DNA of 64,000 bases from Chryseobacterium sp. (GTDB lineage Bacteria > Bacteroidota > Bacteroidia > Flavobacteriales > Weeksellaceae). Shown here in pieces: positions 60,663 to 64,000 of this stretch. The stretch spans positions 45,435-109,434 of the forward strand of contig NZ_JAFAJM010000023.1 of the NCBI RefSeq assembly GCF_019236175.1, given 5' to 3'. Every line of letters starts with the position of its first letter. Position 1 is the stretch's first letter. Under the pieces are notes generated by a model. It saw only the letters and a program-made list of their open reading frames with translations, was not told where the DNA came from and made no database searches. A program made the position numbers and the translations under genes.

Positions 60663-61471
60663 TGTCCTACCTTTTGTAATTTTTTCTGTTGTTGTCTTAC
60701 TGCTTCATTTAGCTCTGTTCTTTTCTTAACTTCCGGGCTATTTTGAACTATAATGCCATTTTTTCTCATAATAGAGTTTCCGGTATTGACAATATTAGTT
60801 TTTGATCCTAAATTAACTACTGAATTGTTTCTTGTATTAATATCCCTAGGTAAAGAACCATCAAATACATAGTTGGTAATTTCTGTTTTAGTTTTAGTAT
60901 CTAGTTTCAAATTTGCTTTATTGACTACATTTAATGCGGTTTTCATATCTTTAAACTCTCCTGTTAATTTGTCCATGTAATTAATTGCTTTTACATTTTT
61001 ATCCGTTGCAATCATCCCTTTCACTCCTTCGATTCCCTTATTTACAACATTATATAATTCGATAACACCTATTACTCCTTTAAATGAAGAAGAATTTTCC
61101 GCTCCTTTTGCAGCCGAATTTGTAGGATACGTTTCGGCAGTCATTAAATCGGGGTAAGGAGTAGAAGGTTTATAATTTAAATAAGACATATAATCAGGTA
61201 ATGGCTCTCTTGTATATACATCGTATTCTGTCATACCTGTTGATGTTATTAAACCTCTTTCCTGCAATAATTCAGCTCCTTCTAATTCTCTACCTAAGCC
61301 CATTTTATTTTCCTGGAATGCATAAGTTGAATTATACTGATATTTTTCAGCAAGTGGATCTATATTAAAGAAGCGTCCTAGATCTGGCATATAGTTTCTC
61401 CACTTAAAACTATAAAAACATGTCTCTTGTAATTCCTGTCCTTGGTACTTATAACTGTAATACCCTCCCAA
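60659..61471 (-). CDS. displaced Rhs tip with toxin of unknown fold
   Basis: The open frame spans 60659-61528; no ATG precedes the Rhs part, only TTG 61471 near the LLGGYY segment. From there, residues 1-65 are Rhs core (YKYQGQELQETCFYSF, RNYMPDLGRFFNIDPLAEKY, RELEG) and 66-270 the toxin region. That region has hydrophobic ENSSSFKGVIGVIELYNVVNKG, then a Lys-rich C-terminus (LNEAVRQQQKKLQKVGQ); no recognised family. The core has ETCFYS where the other tip has ETGFYS. A 4-nt deletion in the repeat upstream breaks the frame. Probably a silent cassette. Confidence 0.65.
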   Translation of the reverse strand: MGGYYSYKYQGQELQETCFYSFKWRNYMPDLGRFFNIDPLAEKYQYNSTYAFQENKMGLGRELEGAELLQERGLITSTGMTEYDVYTREPLPDYMSYLNYKPSTPYPDLMTAETYPTNSAAKGAENSSSFKGVIGVIELYNVVNKGIEGVKGMIATDKNVKAINYMDKLTGEFKDMKTALNVVNKANLKLDTKTKTEITNYVFDGSLPRDINTRNNSVVNLGSKTNIVNTGNSIMRKNGIIVQNSPEVKKRTELNEAVRQQQKKLQKVGQ

Positions 61472-61567
61472 AAGAGAGGTCGTACCACCTACCGTGATAT
61501 GGTTTAATCCAAATGGATAGTAGTTGTATCAGTGACTTCAAGAGCGCCTGCGCTGTTTTTGGCAAAG
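61449..61567 (-). repeat. Rhs core repeat, copy B
   Basis: The same block as copies A and C but 119 bp long: a 4-nt deletion near 61527-61531 changes the frame and brings in a TGA at 61531-61529. The core upstream of this is therefore out of frame with the tip. Confidence 0.85.
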
Positions 61568-61735
61568 TTTACCCTTGATGAACTATTTTTGAAGTCTTCG
61601 TAAAATATTCTCTTTTACTCGTCTGTCCAAGTGATCTTTGTACTGGTAAATATAACAATTGTTACATTAAAAATAAAGACCATTGTAAGTACAATGATCT
61701 TTATTTTATTTATCAGACACGAGCTAGAAGTTCTC
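61568..61735 (-). pseudogene. remnant of Rhs core upstream of tip B
   Basis: Matches the segment upstream of tip C closely, including YIYQYKDHLD, an extra stretch with stop codons, and the hairpin 61675-61702. It diverges from it just after GAGCTA near 61725. Confidence 0.6.
61675..61702 (-). terminator. hairpin duplicated with the cassette
   Basis: The second copy of the AAAGACCATTG/CAATGATCTTT hairpin. It lies between the main Rhs operon and tip B. Confidence 0.55.
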
Positions 61736-61825
61736 GTTAGCAAGGAATCCATCTTCAATATTATTGATATGGCTCTCTACAATTTAAAGCTTAAGAAAAC
61801 GCTTTCTAATGCTTTCCCCATATAA

Positions 61826-61860
61826 AACAAACCCCTCGCAAATTGCGAGGGGTTATTTTG
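61826..61860 (-). terminator. terminator of the main Rhs operon
   Basis: AACCCCTCGC and GCGAGGGGTT form a 10-bp stem; on the minus strand TTGTTTTATA follows. It lies just after the lipoprotein stop at 61873. Confidence 0.85.
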
Positions 61861-61872
61861 TATCATAAAAGA

Positions 61873-62394
61873 TTAATCTTCATAATCTTTTGAAAATTTC
61901 ACTCCTTTATTGAGCAGTAAATCTTTTATCTCTTTTGATTTTCGTTGTGGAGATATACTGGTAATTTCATTTTTTGAATTAAATGTAATAAGCCAATATA
62001 TAGAATCATATTCAATCGGCTGCGAAGCAAGATTTAGGTCTTCATATTTTGCTTCTTTAAATGAGCTTTTTAATATGTTTGATTTAGCTGCTGATTCATC
62101 TATAATTAATCTATATCCATCAATCATATAAACTTTACTATATTCAAATCCGCTTAATAGTTTTGGATTTACAAAAGACATTACAATCTTATATGAATCT
62201 TTTTCACTATCACTATCATTAGCACCTACTATCAATACATTTTCTTTAGGATTGATATTTGCTTGTGAGTTTCTGTTTTCTATAAATGTACTTACAATAA
62301 CTTGATAAATATCTTTCTTTTGCTGAGAATGAAGATAACTACCGCAACTATTTGTCAAAATAAGTATGCAAACTAACAAAAAGTATTTTCTCAT
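61873..62394 (-). CDS. lipoprotein, candidate immunity protein of the main Rhs toxin
   Basis: A 173-residue lipoprotein; lipobox TNSC (Cys17). The mature part (YQVIVSTFIENRNSQANINPKENVLIVGANDSDSEKDSYKIVMSF...) is not a family I recognise. It starts 3 nt after the Rhs stop, the same kind of coupling as the other two pairs, and ends at a strong terminator. Candidate immunity protein against the JAB-like toxin; a lipoprotein would act in the periplasm or surface. Confidence 0.72.
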   Translation of the reverse strand: MRKYFLLVCILILTNSCGSYLHSQQKKDIYQVIVSTFIENRNSQANINPKENVLIVGANDSDSEKDSYKIVMSFVNPKLLSGFEYSKVYMIDGYRLIIDESAAKSNILKSSFKEAKYEDLNLASQPIEYDSIYWLITFNSKNEITSISPQRKSKEIKDLLLNKGVKFSKDYED

Positions 62395-62397
62395 AAT

Positions 62398-64000
62398 TTA
62401 TTTTTTTATCTTTCCAATATATGTAGCTGTATCTTTATTATATTTAAAATAACCTACTTCAGGAGTGTATTGATATGTATTTTCTACATTACTATTGTAA
62501 GTTTTTCTGTCTCCAACGGGGTTTTTGTATGTTGGTTGAACTGTTAAGTTGCCCGTTTTATTATTACGAGACACATCAAACCCTGAAGGCCCCCAATCTG
62601 ATCCCGATGGATGAGAATGTACTCTTTCTTGACGGGTTGCATCGTTTATAAAATAACGAGATGTTGATCCAGACGGACTTACATCAACATAACCTATTGT
62701 GGTAGCTGCACTGGAACTCGAATTAACCGTGTGATTTGTACTTACAATATTTGTAGAAAAACCATCGGAGAAATTAAATGTATCTTGTCCAAATTCTACT
62801 TTAGTATTACTTGCAGCAAATTCAAAAAATTGAGTAGCTACATCATAATTCTGTATTTGTAGGTATGTATATTTTGATGATCCAGCTTCACCATCATGGC
62901 CTTGTGTTTCAAAAGAAATCGGTTTAGCTTCCCCTATTTGTGAATCTCCCCTAGGGTTTGCATCTGTTATATTAGTGCGAGCAATTTTTATAGACTTAGA
63001 TTCATCTTCATTGGTAATAGTATCGTAAGGGTTATTATCTGCTGTACGTTTTATATCTCCATTATTAAGTATCTTAATTTTATCTTCTGCCTGCATCCCA
63101 TCTGGGTCAATAAAACGAACAGGATTATCAAAAGCATAGTTATATGGTGACCATCTTCTCATTTTTTCACTCAACGGATCTACAACTCCCCATCTCCCAA
63201 TATCTGCCATATACATCCTCGCTCCATAATCATAAAAACCCGTCTCCTGAATTTCCTTACCGTTGTATTTATAGCTGTAATACCCTCCCAAAAGAGAATT
63301 CGTACCGCCTACCGTGATATGGTTTAATCCAAATGGATAGTAGTTGTTGATATCGGTGACTTCAAGAGCGCCTGCGCTGTTTTTGGCAAAGCTCACCCGG
63401 GTATTTCCCAAGTGATCTTTGTACTGGTAAATATAGCGGTTTTCTGTGAAACTGTAAAAACCTTCTGCGGTGGGTACAATATCAAGTCTTGTAGTGGCAA
63501 TTCCACCGGGAGGTATAAGTCCTCTGTTTTTGTAGGCCTGTTCTTCATAGGCGGTTTCCGTTCTGCAGGTCAGGCATATTCCGCCGCCTTCTGTGGTCTC
63601 ATACTGAAAGCCATCCAGATAATCTGTGGTAACGGTGGTTGGGGTCTGCCCTCTTCCTGAGGTGGTGGTATTGCTTTTGCGAAGTTTCACCCCATCTGCT
63701 CTGTACAGGTATTTCAATGCGACACTTGAAGTGACTCCTAAGACAGGATCTCCCTGAATAATCGAATACGTATTGGGTAAATTGAGATAGTTATAGAGAA
63801 TGCTGTTGATCCCTTTATCTTTCATATTGATCATGTTGCCATTCAGGTCATAATCAATGATATTGTTGCCGCCTTCATAACCGGTGTCGTTCATCGCATT
63901 TTCTATCACCTGATTCAGGCGGTTGCCGGTGTATTGATATACCAGATCATCTACCCGGGTAGCTGTTGTTCCTGTTACCGGAAAAGCATTTCTTCTCAGG
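62398..64000 (-). CDS. Rhs repeat-associated core protein with JAB-like C-terminal toxin, 5' end outside the window
   Basis: At least 533 residues of an Rhs/YD-repeat protein; the frame is open to the right edge, and the GTG at 63909 is internal. Visible are YD-like repeats (VYQYTGNRLNQVIENAM; DYDLNGNMINMKDKG), then the Rhs core YIYQYKDHLGNTRVSFAKN, YYPFGLNHITVGGT, ETGFYDYGARMYMADIGRWGVVDPLSEK and NPVRFIDPDG. The final 230 residues are the toxin. It has RVHSHPSGSDWGPSGFD, the H-x-H...S-x-x-D pattern of JAB/JAMM metallopeptidases (JAB-like toxins of polymorphic systems). The release route is not shown here. Followed after 3 nt by its lipoprotein partner. Confidence 0.88.
   Translation of the reverse strand, partial: LRRNAFPVTGTTATRVDDLVYQYTGNRLNQVIENAMNDTGYEGGNNIIDYDLNGNMINMKDKGINSILYNYLNLPNTYSIIQGDPVLGVTSSVALKYLYRADGVKLRKSNTTTSGRGQTPTTVTTDYLDGFQYETTEGGGICLTCRTETAYEEQAYKNRGLIPPGGIATTRLDIVPTAEGFYSFTENRYIYQYKDHLGNTRVSFAKNSAGALEVTDINNYYPFGLNHITVGGTNSLLGGYYSYKYNGKEIQETGFYDYGARMYMADIGRWGVVDPLSEKMRRWSPYNYAFDNPVRFIDPDGMQAEDKIKILNNGDIKRTADNNPYDTITNEDESKSIKIARTNITDANPRGDSQIGEAKPISFETQGHDGEAGSSKYTYLQIQNYDVATQFFEFAASNTKVEFGQDTFNFSDGFSTNIVSTNHTVNSSSSAATTIGYVDVSPSGSTSRYFINDATRQERVHSHPSGSDWGPSGFDVSRNNKTGNLTVQPTYKNPVGDRKTYNSNVENTYQYTPEVGYFKYNKDTATYIGKIKK
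63269..63391 (-). repeat. Rhs core repeat, copy A (functional)
   Basis: A 123-bp coding block within the main Rhs gene, repeated at 59920-60042 and, with a 4-nt deletion, at 61449-61567. It is a likely site for recombination between cassettes. Confidence 0.85.

Noticed and set aside
59202..61471. Insertion sequence bringing in the displaced Rhs tips
   Set aside because: No transposase or terminal inverted repeats flank the cassettes; the shared Rhs core blocks explain the duplication better.
61631..61825. 64-residue plus-strand open frame between the main Rhs operon and tip B
   Set aside because: It overlaps the duplicated hairpin region, has no start context, and nothing in it resembles a known protein.
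1..64000. CRISPR arrays, tRNA genes, rRNA genes
   Set aside because: No regularly spaced direct repeats and no cloverleaf-compatible sequence were found by eye.
63910..64000. Start of the main Rhs gene at GTG 63909
   Set aside because: The frame remains open to the right edge and encodes YD-repeat sequence (TRVDDLVYQYTGNRLNQV), so the true start is outside the window.

Overview
The window is chromosomal DNA of a Bacteroidota bacterium of the family Weeksellaceae, most likely a Chryseobacterium or close relative. I infer this from several signs. There are two secreted proteins with type IX secretion (T9SS) type A sorting tails, and monomeric NADP-isocitrate dehydrogenase. Promoters have TAnnTTTG -7 boxes and Shine-Dalgarno sequences are weak. 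There is a class A (A2) beta-lactamase of the CIA/CGA/PER type, flavobacterial lipoproteins, and a bacteriocin-like peptide with a leader typical of chryseobacteria. No rRNA, tRNA, CRISPR array or insertion sequence was found.

Layout, left to right. 1-2 kb: a broken alpha/beta hydrolase, a Crp/Fnr regulator and thiol peroxidase. 2-6 kb: two secreted proteins and icd. 6-7.2 kb: an HxlR regulator divergent from an SDR oxidoreductase. 7.4-12 kb: a haem-binding/cytochrome P460 protein with a lipoprotein, a LytS/LytTR two-component pair, and a DUF1223-DoxX pair. 12-17.6 kb: exported and membrane metallo-beta-lactamase-fold hydrolases, an aldo/keto reductase with its AraC regulator, a small GNAT. 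17.8-21 kb: an S41 peptidase and a sigma/membrane-protein operon. 21-26.5 kb: a GapN-like aldehyde dehydrogenase lacking the usual catalytic Glu, an exported second thiol peroxidase, a T9SS cargo and a third MBL-fold protein. 26-33.6 kb: hutU with a Crp-family regulator, a 2-hydroxyacid dehydrogenase, pcm, a fibronectin-III lipoprotein and a Gfo/Idh/MocA oxidoreductase. 33.9-39.4 kb: GH5 glucanase, class A beta-lactamase, 3-hydroxyacyl-CoA dehydrogenase, META-domain lipoprotein, DoxX.

39.7-56.1 kb is mostly housekeeping: pheT, dnaN, dgkA, purL and purB. Between these lie an RclC-like DUF417 protein with an AraC regulator, a GGCT-like/SGNH pair, a barstar-like protein, and a serine hydrolase fused to a carbohydrate-binding-like domain. 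At 56.4 kb there is a 46-residue double-glycine-leader peptide, followed by a CocE/NonD hydrolase.

The most striking part is 58.7-64 kb, an Rhs polymorphic-toxin locus read on the minus strand. A main Rhs protein runs off the right edge and ends in a JAB-like metallopeptidase motif. Downstream lie two displaced Rhs tips, one of unknown fold and one a metzincin-like protease. Each carries a short copy of the Rhs core at DNA level but no normal start codon. Each of the three toxin ends is followed at once (3-nt gap, 4-nt overlap, 11-nt overlap) by a different small lipoprotein, a candidate immunity protein. This looks like one expressed toxin with two silent toxin/immunity cassettes that could be swapped in by recombination.
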